In this document: piece after piece, positions 20,486-32,807 of the stretch
Layout of the letters: each line of letters opens with the position of its first letter
Position numbering within the stretch: the first letter of the stretch is position 1
Origin: Istiophorus platypterus
Taxonomy: Eukaryota > Chordata > Actinopteri > Istiophoriformes > Istiophoridae
Direction: 5' to 3'
Length of the DNA stretch: 64,000 nt
Assembly: GCA_016859345.1 (NCBI GenBank)
Contig: CM029122.1
Span: 8,697,575-8,761,574 of the forward strand
Notes under the pieces: generated by a model
Seen by the model: the letters and a program-made list of their open reading frames with translations, nothing else
Databases searched by the model: none
Told to the model about the DNA's origin: nothing
Position numbers and translations under genes: made by a program

Positions 20486-22559
20486 ATGGCAATAGAAAAC
20501 AAACCTGGGGTGGAATTTGACACAGTTTTCGGCCGAAACGACTCTTTAGAGCTCTCTTCGCACCACGACTATGAGACCGCACAGGCCCGGATTTTCAAGA
20601 TCATAGTAATAGGAGACTCAAATGTCGGGAAGACGTGCTTGACTTACAGATTCTGCGGGGGCACTTTCCTGAAAAACCCCGAGGCGACCATCGGGGTCGA
20701 TTTCAGGGAAAGGACGCTTGAGCTCGATGGGGAGAGTATCAAGGTGAGAGGACCCACAAAGACCTGCACTTTAATATCACAAATACCTCATTTCCAGGAT
20801 AAATTAACATCTATCTGAGCTATGGAGACCGAGGAGAATCTGACCTGGAGCATGTTTTTTTAGACATTCAAAGGCTGGTGATGGCACCACTACAAAACAC
20901 TGACTTCAAATAGATGGGCCTCACTGGAAGGCTACATATCCTTCCTGTGAAATAATCAGTTTATAGTAGGAATTATGACCTTGCAATAAAAGGTCAATAG
21001 CAAAAGTCTACATCTGTGGTATCTTTACAATACTTAATATCTGACCTTTAAATCTGCAAGTCAGACTCCCTTTTCCAACACATTGCTCCCCCTATTTCCC
21101 ACTGTATTTTTTTTTTATAGCGATAAAGAAAAGGAGGACAAGTGTAGCATGGGAGGGTTTCTGAAAACAATAACAAAGCTTTGTGTGGTGACGTGGAAGA
21201 ATCCAATTTGACACCAAAGTGATTTCTGTTCTTGCATCAGCCACAATTACTGTTGCTAAGCTGTGGATCATAAAGGAGCCTCGACAAGGCCTGTAGATTT
21301 GTCATAGAAGGACACACGAGGCTAATTTCTTTGAAAACTCGCTCAGTTCCATGGTAATCCAGCATGCAAAACACCAGGACCCGGAAACTAGCTCACTTAA
21401 ATGTAATGCAGGGGTTTTTGGGTTAGGTTTTTTTTTTCATATTAACAATAACACCCATGCTTTTCCAGCCAAAATACCAGCTTTGAAAGGGATCTTTTTT
21501 TTTTTCTTTTTTTTTTCCTAAGGCAGCCCTGCTCTCCCATCAGGCCCTTTTCAAAGCTGACATTTTTGACTGGTCTCACAGTTGGAACGAATAATATTAA
21601 CGAGGGCGCCGTCCTTCTGAGACAGCGTGAACAAAAAACTGTGACCCTGAAACCGAAGCAGCTAAATGGAATCCAGCCCGTCATTAATTTAATCATTTAC
21701 ACCTGTGCTTTTTGTACTGTGACACTGTGACTTGTGTGGAAAAGGGATAAAAAAAAAAAAAGGCCTGTGTCTATCCGAGCCCCCACATCCCCGGGTTTGA
21801 TTTGTGTTACGTTTGATGCCACCTTAGAGCACTCAACAATGACTAGTTCCTGCTGTGTATAGCTTATTTCTTCATGCTATAGGTTTTCACTGTTGTTGAA
21901 AAACTAATGAGATTGCATCACTGAGCTACACTGTTGCACTGGGTGACATGTTCCTTCATTACAACACATAGTAGTTTATTTGGAGTCTATCCCACATACA
22001 CCATACATACTTACTTAATTGGAATGACAGTGAGAAAAATATAGAATAACACCAGTCTCTGAACCTTTTTTTTTTTAGATTAATATATTGGTGTTTGTTT
22101 CTATCATGCCAGTTGCAGATCTGGGACACGGCAGGCCAGGAGCGCTTCAGGAAGAGCATGGTGGAGCACTACTACCGCAGCGTCCATGCCGTCATCTTCG
22201 TGTACGACATGACCAGCCTCTCCTCCTTTGAGAGCATCCCCGAATGGATCGAGGAGTGTAGCCGACACTCTGTCGGGCCCCTGGTTCCCCGCATCATGGT
22301 GGGGAACAAGTGCGATCTGAGGGACCGCCGGGAGGTCCCCACGTCAGCTGCCCAGTGTCTTGCAGACAGCTACAACTTCCCGTTGTTTGAAACTTCGGCC
22401 AAGGACCCTGCTGAGAAGGAACACGTTGATGCAATCTTTCTGACTATAGCTTACAGGCTGAAGAGCCACAAACCTCTGAGACTGAAGCAGCTGAGTGAGA
22501 GCAGTGTAAGGCATCTGTGGAACCAGAGAGAACAGGAAGAAGCAACTTGTCAATGCTGA
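20486..22559 (+). CDS. rab33b: Ras-related protein Rab-33B-like GTPase
   Basis: Golgi/autophagy Rab; mammalian RAB33B acts in Golgi traffic and binds ATG16L1. Two exons, 20486-20743 and 22113-22559, joined in phase 0 (IK|LQIWDTAG), total 234 codons. GTPase motifs in order: P-loop GDSNVGKT (43-50), switch I around ATIGVDFRER, DTAGQE (91-96), NKCD (151-154), ETSAK (179-183), and a C-terminal Cys-x-Cys (CQC) for double geranylgeranylation. RIFKIIVIGDSNVGKTCLT and QERFRKSMVEHYYR are Rab33 signatures. YRFCGGTF, WIEEC and LKSHKPL favour the B over the A paralog. The N-terminal 35 residues are unlike the mammalian ones, as usual for Rabs. The open frame runs past the exon 1 donor into the intron; I end the exon at 20743. 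Confidence 0.92.
20744..22112 (+). other. rab33b intron
   Basis: Single intron of 1.37 kb with GT-AG borders and a T-rich 3' end. Contains poly(T) and poly(A) runs; no gene or mobile element recognised. Confidence 0.7.
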
Positions 22560-23510
22560 GGTCAACTCCATCCTGTATGGATGTACGCAGAGTGGGAATG
22601 AAGGTCACCACAGCCTTCAGAGCAATAACAGTGCTGAGGAAAGCAGTGTTGAACCAAGTCTCAAGACAGTAATAGTGAATTCAGAAAGGTTGCTTACAAT
22701 AATAAGATAGAAAGGACAGAAGCTTTCTATGATTTTGCACTTTCCCCTGCCTACTGTAAGGCCCAGCTAAGTGACAGTTCAGGCAATAGTGTATACATAA
22801 GTTTGCACAATATTAAATTAACATTTCAATGAAATGCATGAATGGATATGAATTTAGGACAAGTATTTGTAGCTCAAACTGCACATAAAATCAATAATTT
22901 GCATTGTAGATTGCGTTTTACTAGGTATACCAATTATATGCAATCTGCCGTCAAGCAGCACTATAACTTATCTACAGAATTCAATGCAGACATTTAAGTA
23001 AGGGAAAATAGAACTCAGTATGCAGAAAGGGACCAAAATGGAAAATTGAAACTGTGAAGAGAACTGTGCAATCATTTTCCCTAACAAATGTTTTAAAGTG
23101 ATATTCCAGAAAAAAAGTATAACGTCAACATGAGTGTTGATGCTTTTATTGAATGTGTATTCCTCAAATATAAATATGAGCATAATCAGCTTCGTGTCAG
23201 CCCATTGGAGTTCATGGCTCTTTGGAGAGATCCCATTTAAGCCAAGAGCACTAATGGCGAAATATAACTGTCTTTTGGGACAAAAACGCAAATCCACATA
23301 GTTCACTCTAAATGCATGAGTGAACGCGAGCTCAGCATTTCTCAAAATTTGTGTTATACCGAAAAAGCATTTAACATTTGAGGGGGAAAAAAAAATACTA
23401 CTTTTGTTGCATGTGTACAAAAAGAAGCAAACACTTGCCAACAGTATGGAGATTTGTGACAATGTAAAGATGCAAATCAATAAAAGTGGTTTTATCCGTA
23501 TAATTTTACT
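22560..23510 (+). other. rab33b 3'UTR
   Basis: Non-coding AT-rich sequence ending with AATAAA at 23479-23484, followed by a GT-rich stretch, a plausible poly(A) site. No other feature seen. Confidence 0.5.
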
Positions 23511-23739
23511 TTTTTGAGGCGTCTGGTGTTTCGTTTGTTCGGTATGATGGGTGTAAGGGCCCTTCTTTCTGCCATCTTAGGCAGTTGAGTCAATTGCTCA
23601 TGCAGACAGCAGACTGCATTGCTGTTAATTGTTAGAAACAGAATTATTTTGCTGTTATGCACCTTGAAATTATAATTTATAATCACTTAACACTAATAAA
23701 TCACATGCACATATGCATATAATGTTGTTTTGCACCAGC

Positions 23740-23914
23740 AGGCGGTCGTTCAACGCACAGCCGCAGCTTTGCTTTGCAGGGGTGTTTTCGTAAACCGCGT
23801 AAACTCGCCTTTTTCTCCCTTAAAAATTAAATTTCTCCACCGGTTGTCCCGAGTCATCTACGAAACGTCCCTAACGACAGACAACCCCACCCCCCCCTCT
23901 GAAACGAGATCGAA

Positions 23915-23977
<63 letters not shown>

Positions 23978-24540
23978 CGCGGCGACCTCCCCTGCCGACG
24001 GGGATTTACCACCTCGCTCCTCGTCCGTGAACGCGGCACCGCCGGCCGCGGTCCTCACACGGCGTCTCTCCGCGGCCATGGTAACACTCGCCTCAACGCC
24101 GGAACCTCTGACTTAAATAAAACACAACGGAGAGACGACACGAACAGGTGCTTTTCATGCAGGTACGGGCGTTACTTTCACCTCAGATATGTAGTTAGAG
24201 AACATTATACAGGTCGTCCGCCGGTTTCTTTGGTCTAGCTGCGTGTGTGACAGACGCCGGGAGCGTGTAAGATTATTTATTGGCCGCACGATTCGTTTTT
24301 GCTTTTCTGTCCGTGGCCTAGCCGCAAGCTAGCAGACAAGCTAACGTCGGTAATGACAGGGTGTAAACAAGCGGAGAGGCTCGTTTGAACAGTGGCTCGG
24401 TTCGACCGTCCGATGAGCTGTTTGCCATAAACGTTTTAAAATCACATTCCCTGGAACCAGCTAGCTTGACCGCCACGCTTTTTGCCGGGTGTAGCAGCTC
24501 CATTACATCTGATTTATAACCGACCTGCATGGAGCTGCCA
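23740..24540 (+). promoter_or_regulatory. CpG-rich promoter and first exon region of katnal1
   Basis: CpG-dense block in otherwise AT-rich DNA, lying upstream of the first coding exon of katnal1. A consensus splice donor (CAG|GTACGG) at about 24163 would end a non-coding first exon and match the acceptor at 25654-25655, just before the start codon. The block contains a perfect 7-bp tandem repeat (listed separately). Transcription start not determined. Confidence 0.5.
23918..23973. repeat. (GGTCTCC)8 minisatellite in katnal1 promoter
   Basis: Eight perfect head-to-tail copies of the 7-mer GGTCTCC. On the minus strand it reads as repeated GGAGACC. It explains the repeated open frames on both strands at this place, which are not genes. 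Confidence 0.95.
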
Positions 24541-25655
24541 TATCCTGTAACAACTAGGATTCACAGTGGGATTTGCGTTAGTTTGAAACGCTGTGAAAGC
24601 AACATGTTTTCTTATATATTATTTTAAGGTTTGATCGAAACGAATCAAAGATTTGTGACCTGCTTGATGTCTATGTAACACTGAACCATTTTAGTCTGTG
24701 TTTTAGGTTTAGATCATACCGCAGAAAATTTGAAGTATAAGTGTAGTTTGAGATTATGTGGGTATATGGCAAGATTATACATTCTTCAAATACGGATTAG
24801 TTAAAAAAAAAAGCCCTTAATATTATTTCATATGAGAGTTTATAGCTGAAATCTACCTGGAGCAATGTTTAGACATCTGGAAATCTGTTAAATCAAGGTT
24901 TGGTAAAGGATTCATAACTTATTTAAGGAGGTGAACTTAAACTCAAATGTAACTGTACTAATCTGTATATTAACCTAAACATGATTAGACACACCGAGGC
25001 AAAACTAAAGCAGTCTAATACAACAGTCCAGTAATAAACCTACCTTTCTGAATATTATAATGTTCAGTTTTTCTTGGAGCTGTTTTAGAGATATGTTGAT
25101 AAAGCTGCACGATCAATTTGGATGCTATATATAGTATAAGTACGTGTATGTAAATGCATGTGTATATGCGTATACGTGTATATATTACTGTATGTACTTG
25201 ACATAGAGACAACCATTTTTAATTGTTTATGTGATATTTTATTTGGGTAACAATATGGAGTTAGCAGAAGAGTATGCAGCCCAGGACCCAGTCCAGTTAG
25301 GGTGTAGGGCTGTTTGTGTTCAGGTATTTGTTTTGTGTATTTAAATGTTGAGCTTGAGGCTGTTACTGTCTGTATTGTAATTTTTGTACTTGTGTTGTAT
25401 TATGTTTTTGGGATGGGGAGCTGTGTTGTTGTAAGACATATAAGAACAGAGTTAAGGAGAGAAATATGCTGATAGGTTACCTTTTTTATATAACTTTAAT
25501 GGATTATATGATTTGAATCCCCACAAAATACGATCTACTAATTATGAAGGCTAATTAAAATGCACAAATAGAACTTTGTAACTTACCAACATTTAGCCAG
25601 TATCATTGTTCCAGTCAAAGTAATTATTTGGGGTTTTTTTTTCCTCACCATATAG
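24540..25655 (+). other. katnal1 5' intron (probable)
   Basis: AT-rich sequence between the CpG block and the first coding exon; nothing recognisable in it. Confidence 0.45.
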
Positions 25656-25667
25656 CTACTATTCAAC

Positions 25668-28600
25668 ATGAATTTGGCAGAGATATGTGACAATGCCAAG
25701 AAGGGCCGTGAGTATGCTCTGCTCGGGAACTATGACTCCTCCATCGTGTACTACCAGGGCGTCATTCAGCAGATCCAAAAGCACTGTCAGTCCCTCAGAG
25801 ACCCCTCACTTAAAGTCAAATGGCAACAGGTGAGTTCTCCAAATTCCTGACCGTACTATGTTCTAATGCAGGTTATTAGACAGTCATTAAAGGGGAGCCC
25901 TGGGACCGTAGCTCAGCAGGACAATTATTTCAGAGCCAGTGATGGAATTTAAGTACATTTACTGAGGTACTGTACTTCAGTGCAATTTCGAAGTACTTGT
26001 ACTTTCCTTTACCCAGTAATTTGGGAAGTTATGATGGGCATTTTTCACCATTTTTGGACATTTTAAAGACCAAACAACAAATCAGATGTGTTAATTTAAA
26101 TTATCTTTCCTACTTGTAGCGAGTCAGGGTTTTGTTATTTGTTTTTTTTACTGGACTTCCAGCACCTTTAGGTCAGTAATTTGCTTCCATTTGCAACAGA
26201 GTGGTTCTCTGGTTTCTTCTACATACTTTCTCTGAATGGTCTGATGAAAAGTACTTTTTTGTATGTATTGGGTCTTTTTTTTAATTCAGTGCTAGACTTG
26301 TTTATATTTATGACCTTTTGACTACTGTCTGCAAGCCAAATGGCCCCTCTGAAACATTAAAGCTTTACTATAAATCCAGTATTGTGTTACCAAAGACTTC
26401 TGACTTCTACACACATCAACTGTTGTATTGTAAGTGGGATTCTGTGTGATGCTGTGTTGATATATTACTCTTCTTCTGTTGGGGATCAGGTCAGGCAGGA
26501 GCTCACTGAGGAGTATGAGCAGGTGAAAGGCATCATGGGAACACTTGAGAGCTTCAAGTCAGAGAAGCCGATTGACATCCTTACACCTCAATTTGACGAG
26601 AGACCTGAGGATCCAGCCGTTTGGCCCCCTCCAATCCCTGCAGAACACAGGTGCGTGTGTGTATAGAAGCCTTTGTGTGCTTCATGCAGGTTCCACTACT
26701 ACAAAATAAAACATCATGGAAATTTTTTCCACTGTTCCTACCATCAGTTGAAACATTTAGGTGAATTTTTTAATGTGTGTGCCGGCAAAAACAAGATTTC
26801 CCAACGGTATTTGTTTGAAAACATGAGGCAGCATTTATTTAATGCCACAGTAAATATCTAAGGCTATGTTTTTTAAGAGATATGGTTATATTTTAGCTAA
26901 AATATAGTACAACATCTTGTCTACATTCCAGCCGCATCAGTTTTAAAAAAAGAATCCTAGTGTCTGACGCCCAGAGATTCTTTTATTTTATATGCTAATT
27001 ACATCGATAAATTTAGGCTTAATGAAGGATTAGGACTTAATGTTTGTCACATACATGTGAAACCCTTTTACGATAATTTAATTCAGACAATCTCCGACAA
27101 AGGCATGCACATCCATTATGCACATTGCTGTCACGTTGCCAGTTTTTAATTTATCGTATTTGGAATAAAGAACTGGTAACAAGACTGAGGTGTGTGGGTT
27201 TTGTTATTTCAATTTTGGGTCTTCCAGTGTGGTGATTGTGGGGCAGACTAAGATTCAGGGGACTTGTTTAGTTTCTGGCAGAACTGATTGTTGTTGATAC
27301 TATGCAGAAAGTCTGTGGGACAAAATAGCTCTATAAGGAAGCACTTTGAAGTACAACGACACCTATTTTGCATAATCTGTTTCATCTCTGCCAGCGCAAT
27401 GTGACTCACCATGTTGGATTTTTTTTTTTTTTACTGTCTGTTCATTAAAGTGGATATATCAAGCTTTACCACCAAAGAGAACTAGTGGAGTTGGTTTAAA
27501 GTTAATGCCACTCTATGGGAACATTCTATGCGCTTTATTACCACTATTCCCTCCATCGCAAATTACCTTTAGTGTGTCCTACCATAACCCATGTGTGTAG
27601 TTTTAATCCTGTGTGTGCGTCTGTAGGAATCCTGTTGTAGTGAAGCGTCCCAGTAGTGCCGTGAAGCAACAAAGGAAGGACTCCCCTGGTCTGCAGCATC
27701 GAGGGGCAGGACCAGGAAGTCGCGGTCAGGCAAACCCTAAACCAGACCGGCAAGGATTCAGAGATGCCAGAGGCACAAGGGCCAAAGACGATAAGGTCAG
27801 ACTACAGTTGATGATTGGTGGTTGAGTGGATGGATTAATGGATGTGTGAGGTCTTTAATAAAAGAGTCAATCTGTCCCTAAAAATACCTGTTTTTGGTTT
27901 TAACAATCTTTTCTCCTTCTGTTTTTCTTATAAGGGAAAGAAAGGGGTTGGGGATGCACCAGGGGATGTAGAACAGAAGAAATTTGATGGCACAGGATAC
28001 GACAGTGACCTGGTTGACTCACTGGAGAGAGATATCGTGTCCCGTAACCCTAACATACACTGGTATGGTAGCATACAGACAGATTCTTACACAATCCTTT
28101 ACACTTTTTGCTGCTGGGGCTTTTTTTAAGCTCTGCTGACTGAATGCTTTTGGTGAACTGTAGGGATGACATTGCAGATCTGGAAGATGCTAAGAAGCTG
28201 CTGAGAGAAGCAGTGGTGTTGCCAATGTGGATGCCTGACTTTTTTAAGGGCATTCGTCGGCCCTGGAAGGTACACACACGCACACGTGCTTGCTGACATG
28301 CTTTTTAAAATGACTTATAATTATTCTCTTATTCACAGAGATCAATAGAGGCAATTGTTTAGGCAGTGAGCATCTCACATTGTGCAATGCTCGAAATTAA
28401 AATAAATTTTGAACCCATGTAGGTTGCTGACGTTTTAACATCCAGCCACATGGCTTTAAAGTGAGTGATTGTAACACACCCACCATCTTTGTAGTCTGGA
28501 TCATGAACGCAACATGAGACTCCTGCAGCCTGTTGCAACAGCTTCATGGAAATTTGATCCCAAGTTAGAATGTTAAGTCAACACCTTCACACTAAACTTG

Positions 28601-31600
28601 TCATTTATATCAGTTGCACCACCCCTACTTATGTTACAAGGTAAGTCGATTAGTTAGGTTTGTAATCGAAACATTGTCGCAGATCATGCAGTTTCACCTG
28701 GAACGTCATTCAGATAATATGGAAGGGGAAACAAAATTAAAATTGATTGTAAAGGATCAGGATCTGCCCCAAAATGTAATGGGTTCTCCCCTGTTCCTTG
28801 GCTCCTTGGCTGTGGTAATTATAGTTGTTCCCTCCTATAACCCAGTAATAGAACAATTTTAAATGTGTGCAGGTCAGTTTCATCATAAATATAATGAGGT
28901 CTTTCTAAGGAACTGTGCTACCATATCAAATATTGAGAGAAATTTCCTCTCGCTCTTCTATCATTAGTCTCCCAACTTTCTAACTGTTTCTATGACAACA
29001 GCTAATGACGAATGACAAACACCTGCCTTGGGAGGAGCACTATCCGTTTTAGGATCTATCCTAGCTCTGTGTTGTGACAAACTTGTATGGTTCAACCTGC
29101 TCTTACAAAATTGTACTGTAACTGCCACAGTACACTCAAACCATGCCGCGTTTGAACCTTTTACAACAGCCTGTTGTTCTTTTGTTTAAATGTGAATTTC
29201 ATATGTTTGCATCACTAACAGCTTTCGTCAGTGAGCCTGCTAAGTCATGCTACCTCCTCAGTGTCTAAGTGACAAGTTATAGTTGGGAAGTTTTTTTGCG
29301 CTACCAACATGAGATGAACTTCATCATGTGAGGCCTCTTCCCCTCTGGCCTGCCATGTGAGGGTTGATATTTTATCGGTTTTTCCAGCAGCACAGTGCTT
29401 TCCGTTTGTCTGATATATGCATGTATAACTAAACTCTTTACATAGTTTAAATTGGTGCAGAGCCCTTTTTCCAGATAACTGAAAGTGCAATAAAATGCAG
29501 GATTACTGCATTAGTTATAGAGAAACACATTTTAAGTTTATGATCGTTTTATTGGCACACAGGTAGGCTGGAGGCATTTATTCCGTTATGGCTGGGATTT
29601 AGTAGTGAGGTCTGTGCTGCTCGGTTACTGCATGTGTGCACTCCCACTCCCACCTGCTCCCGCTGAGTTTCTAATAAATCCTGTCTGCGTCTGCCCCATC
29701 CTGCTGGTAACATAAGACACAATACTGTATGGACTCCAAGGCAGTAGGGGCTACTGATACATAAAAATGGAAATGTAATCTCCATGGCAACAGACACAAA
29801 CCAGACACTGAAATGTCAGACATCAGAGCGGCAGTGATGTCTGACTAGTCTTAACGGTAACAAAAGAGATTTGCGTCAAGGATGGTGATGTTCTTTCATC
29901 GTTGTTGTTTTCATTTTAGTATGCCTGAGATTAGAATGAAATTTGTGCAAATACATTGACTAAAGAACTGAAAGTCAGTGTTGCTTGTGGCATTAGCTCC
30001 CTCTCAAGCTTCCATGAATCAGCAATGAATCAAACCTTAAACACTGTTTGTTGTGTTGCAGTAAAGCAGATACAATCACTTCCTTTGCAGTACAATTTTT
30101 TTTCTCAGTTTCTCCATGTAGAATTGTGCTCCCATTTTTTTCAGCAACATTAAAGTACTAGGGACAAATGGGGACCCCAGCATAAGGGATGTAATCAAAG
30201 CACAGCAGTACAACTTGCCAGTAACATAGATCGAGAAACTTGTAACAAGTCATTATTGCTGCCAAAACTGATGCGAAATGAGCTGTATTTTAAATTTTTA
30301 ATTTTTTGAGCCACCTTTTCTTGTTTATCCACCATGTGGATTTAAATGCTGCCAGTGTTTACTGGGGTGCCGAAGTGAATATGCAGTTTTCTGATTGCAG
30401 CGTGAGATAGTTGGACATGTCTGGCAGGGTTATGTTATTCTAGGTCTTCACAGTGACTGTTTCTGCAACTGTTGGAAGTTGAAGTCACTGTTTGTCCTTT
30501 TTGATGTGTCTGTGTACATTTGTGTATTTTCTGAAGTTGAACAACAATGTGTTTGTCTCAGGGTGTGCTGATGGTCGGCCCTCCAGGGACAGGGAAGACC
30601 ATGTTAGCTAAAGCTGTGGCCACAGAATGCGGCACTACTTTCTTCAATGTGTCATCCTCCACCCTTACCTCCAAATACAGGGGCGAGTCTGAAAAACTCG
30701 TCCGTCTGTTGTTTGAAATGGTACGTATATGTAGGTTGTCCACTAATTACAGGGTTGGGGGCTCAGTCCCAAGCTTTGTCCATATGTCGAAGTGTCCTGA
30801 GGTAAAACACTGAACCCCAAATTGCTCTTAAGGTTTAGGAGAAGAGGATGCATGGAAGCTTGCTGCCGTGTGTGTGTGTGTGTGTGTGTGAGTGTGTGAG
30901 TGAGTGTGTGAGTGAGTGTGTGAGTGAGTGAGTGAGTGAGTGAGTGAGTGAGTGAGTGAGTGAGTGAGTGGGTGAGTGAGTGGGTGAGTGAGTGAGTGGG
31001 TGGGTGGGTTGGTGAATAAGGAGCAAATTTTAAGGCACTTTGGACAAAAGCGTTATGTAACCGTGCAGTTATATAACACAAATCGCACAATACAAAACTG
31101 AATATCTAAATATTTTGTCATAAGGGAGAGAAAAAGTCAAACTGTCTTTTTTCTTAGGCCCGATTTTATGCGCCAACAACCATCTTCATAGATGAGATTG
31201 ACTCCATCTGTGGCAGGAGGGGAACATCTGATGAACATGAGGCCAGCCGCAGGGTCAAATCAGAACTTCTGGTCCAGATGGATGGTGAGTGGAATAGAAT
31301 AGTGGGAAGGTGAATCTATTAAGGACTTTCTAAAAGATTTTTGCTCCTTTTGAAATCAAATCTGATCTATCCGAAATCCCTAGAACCGTAAAAAGCCCGG
31401 CATTGAGCTAAAATATGTCACATGACCTGTGCAACCAGGTGTCGGGGGTGCCCTGGAGAACGATGATCCCTCTAAGATGGTGATGGTCCTAGCTGCCACC
31501 AACTTCCCCTGGGACATTGACGAGGCATTGCGACGACGCCTGGAGAAGCGGATCTACATTCCCCTTCCCACAGGTGACCTCATCACCCACAGACAGGCGG

Positions 31601-32807
31601 CAGGCCAAACTGGAGCGATGGTAGCCTAACAGAGGCTCCACACAGCAGCTTAAAACAGTGTAACGAAGATAAGAGTAATTAATATTGATTCAAACTGTGG
31701 ACTTACTGTTGGGTCAATAGAGTTTTATTTACTCACCTAATGTGTTTATAGTACACAAATATCCATTCCTCCAAAATTGATGTTCTGAATGTCATCCCTA
31801 ATGTTTGTGTGTGTGTGTGTGTGCGCGCGCGCATATGTGCATGTAGCTGTGGGTCGTGTAGACCTTCTAAAGATCAACCTGAGGGAGGTGGAGGTGGCTA
31901 CTGACGTGGACCTGGACCTCATTGCTGAGAAGATTGAGGGCTACTCGGGAGCAGACATCACCAATGTCTGCAGGTGTGTGTTTGTTAGTGTGTCTGAATA
32001 CTTTTACAAAAAGAAAAAAAAAAAAAAAGATTAGAATAAAATTTTCATTGGTGTCAGTTTTTTTTCATCATCACCTCTTACGGAAGCAACGCACCCAATT
32101 CTCCGTTAACAAGGCACCTTCACCGTGTGAAAATTCTTATATCGCCACACATCACAATTGGAGAAATCTGTCCAAAATAATGTGATAGATGACAAACTGT
32201 ACAGAGTTTAAACAGACTTTTTTCTAATTTGAGTACATATAACTGCAGGAGGTGTGCAACAGGCATTTATATAATTTTAAAAATTACAAGAACAACCACA
32301 GACAGTGTGTGTTTTGTGCATGAGAGAGAGAAAAACAGGTAATGTATCTATATGCATTAGTACTCGCATTCAGCCATAAACTTAAATAATCGTTAAAGAA
32401 TTGTTTTAATGTTAGCATATTTTTCCCAGACACTCTCCCTTTTGACAGGAGAGAACTCTTCAAATAAGTAATTCAGAACAATAGATATGCTGTGTTAAGT
32501 ATGTTTTAGAGAGTAAATATGTTCAAATTAATATGTTGAGTGTGTGACAAGTAACAGTAGTTTTTCCCCTGCCCCTGTGTCTGATCCGTGTCTTTACATG
32601 TACATCAGGGATGCATCCATGATGGCAATGCGTCGTCGAATCCAAGGCCTGAGCCCTGAGGAGATCCGCGCTCTGTCCAAGGACGAGCTGCAGATGCCCG
32701 TAACCATGGAGGACTTCATCCTCACGCTCAAGAAGATCTCCAAGTCCGTCTCTGCTGCCGACCTGGAGAAATACGAGGCCTGGATGGCCGAGTTTGGGTC
32801 AGTATAG
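25668..32807 (+). CDS. katnal1: Katanin p60 subunit A-like 1, microtubule-severing AAA ATPase
   Basis: Hexameric ATPase that severs microtubules, needed for spindle and cilium dynamics and, in mammals, for Sertoli-cell support of spermatids. Coding exons: 25668-25829, 26490-26650, 27627-27795, 27935-28062, 28164-28269, 30562-30720, 31158-31284, 31439-31573, 31847-31973, 32609-32807. They sum to 490 codons, the same length as human KATNAL1. N-terminal MIT-like helices (MNLAEICDNAKKGREYALLG) are near identical to human; residues about 90-190 form a variable basic linker; then the AAA core follows: Walker A GPPGTGKT (248-255), pore loop SKYRGESEK, Walker B FIDEID (305-310), arginine-finger region RRRLEKR (369-375), and the Vps4-like C-terminal helix ending KYEAWMAEFGSV. 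The linker and start distinguish it from katna1. Exon 1 is preceded by an acceptor 12 nt before the ATG. Candidate AATAAA signals at 33583-33588 and 33633-33638. Confidence 0.98.
25938..26010 (+). mobile_element. Fragment of 'AAGTACTT' repeat family, 5' head
   Basis: Reads TTAAGTACATTTACTGAGGT, TACTGTACTTCAG and AAGTACTTGTACTTT, the head end of the family also found at 38.4, 57.7 and 60.9 kb. It lies in katnal1 intron 2. Confidence 0.6.
30868..31012 (+). repeat. (GT)n-(GTGA)n microsatellite in katnal1
   Basis: A GT run passing into a long GTGA/GTGG tetranucleotide array, about 150 bp after exon 6 of the coding series (30562-30720). The array contains many copies of GTGAGT, the consensus splice donor hexamer (see findings). 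Minus-strand open frames across it code only Thr-His-Ser-Leu repeats. Confidence 0.97.

Noticed and set aside
25905..25940. tRNA-like A box (TAGCTCAGCAGG) in katnal1 intron 2
   Set aside because: No B box, no cloverleaf and no poly(A) tail follow; at most a remnant of a SINE head or chance.
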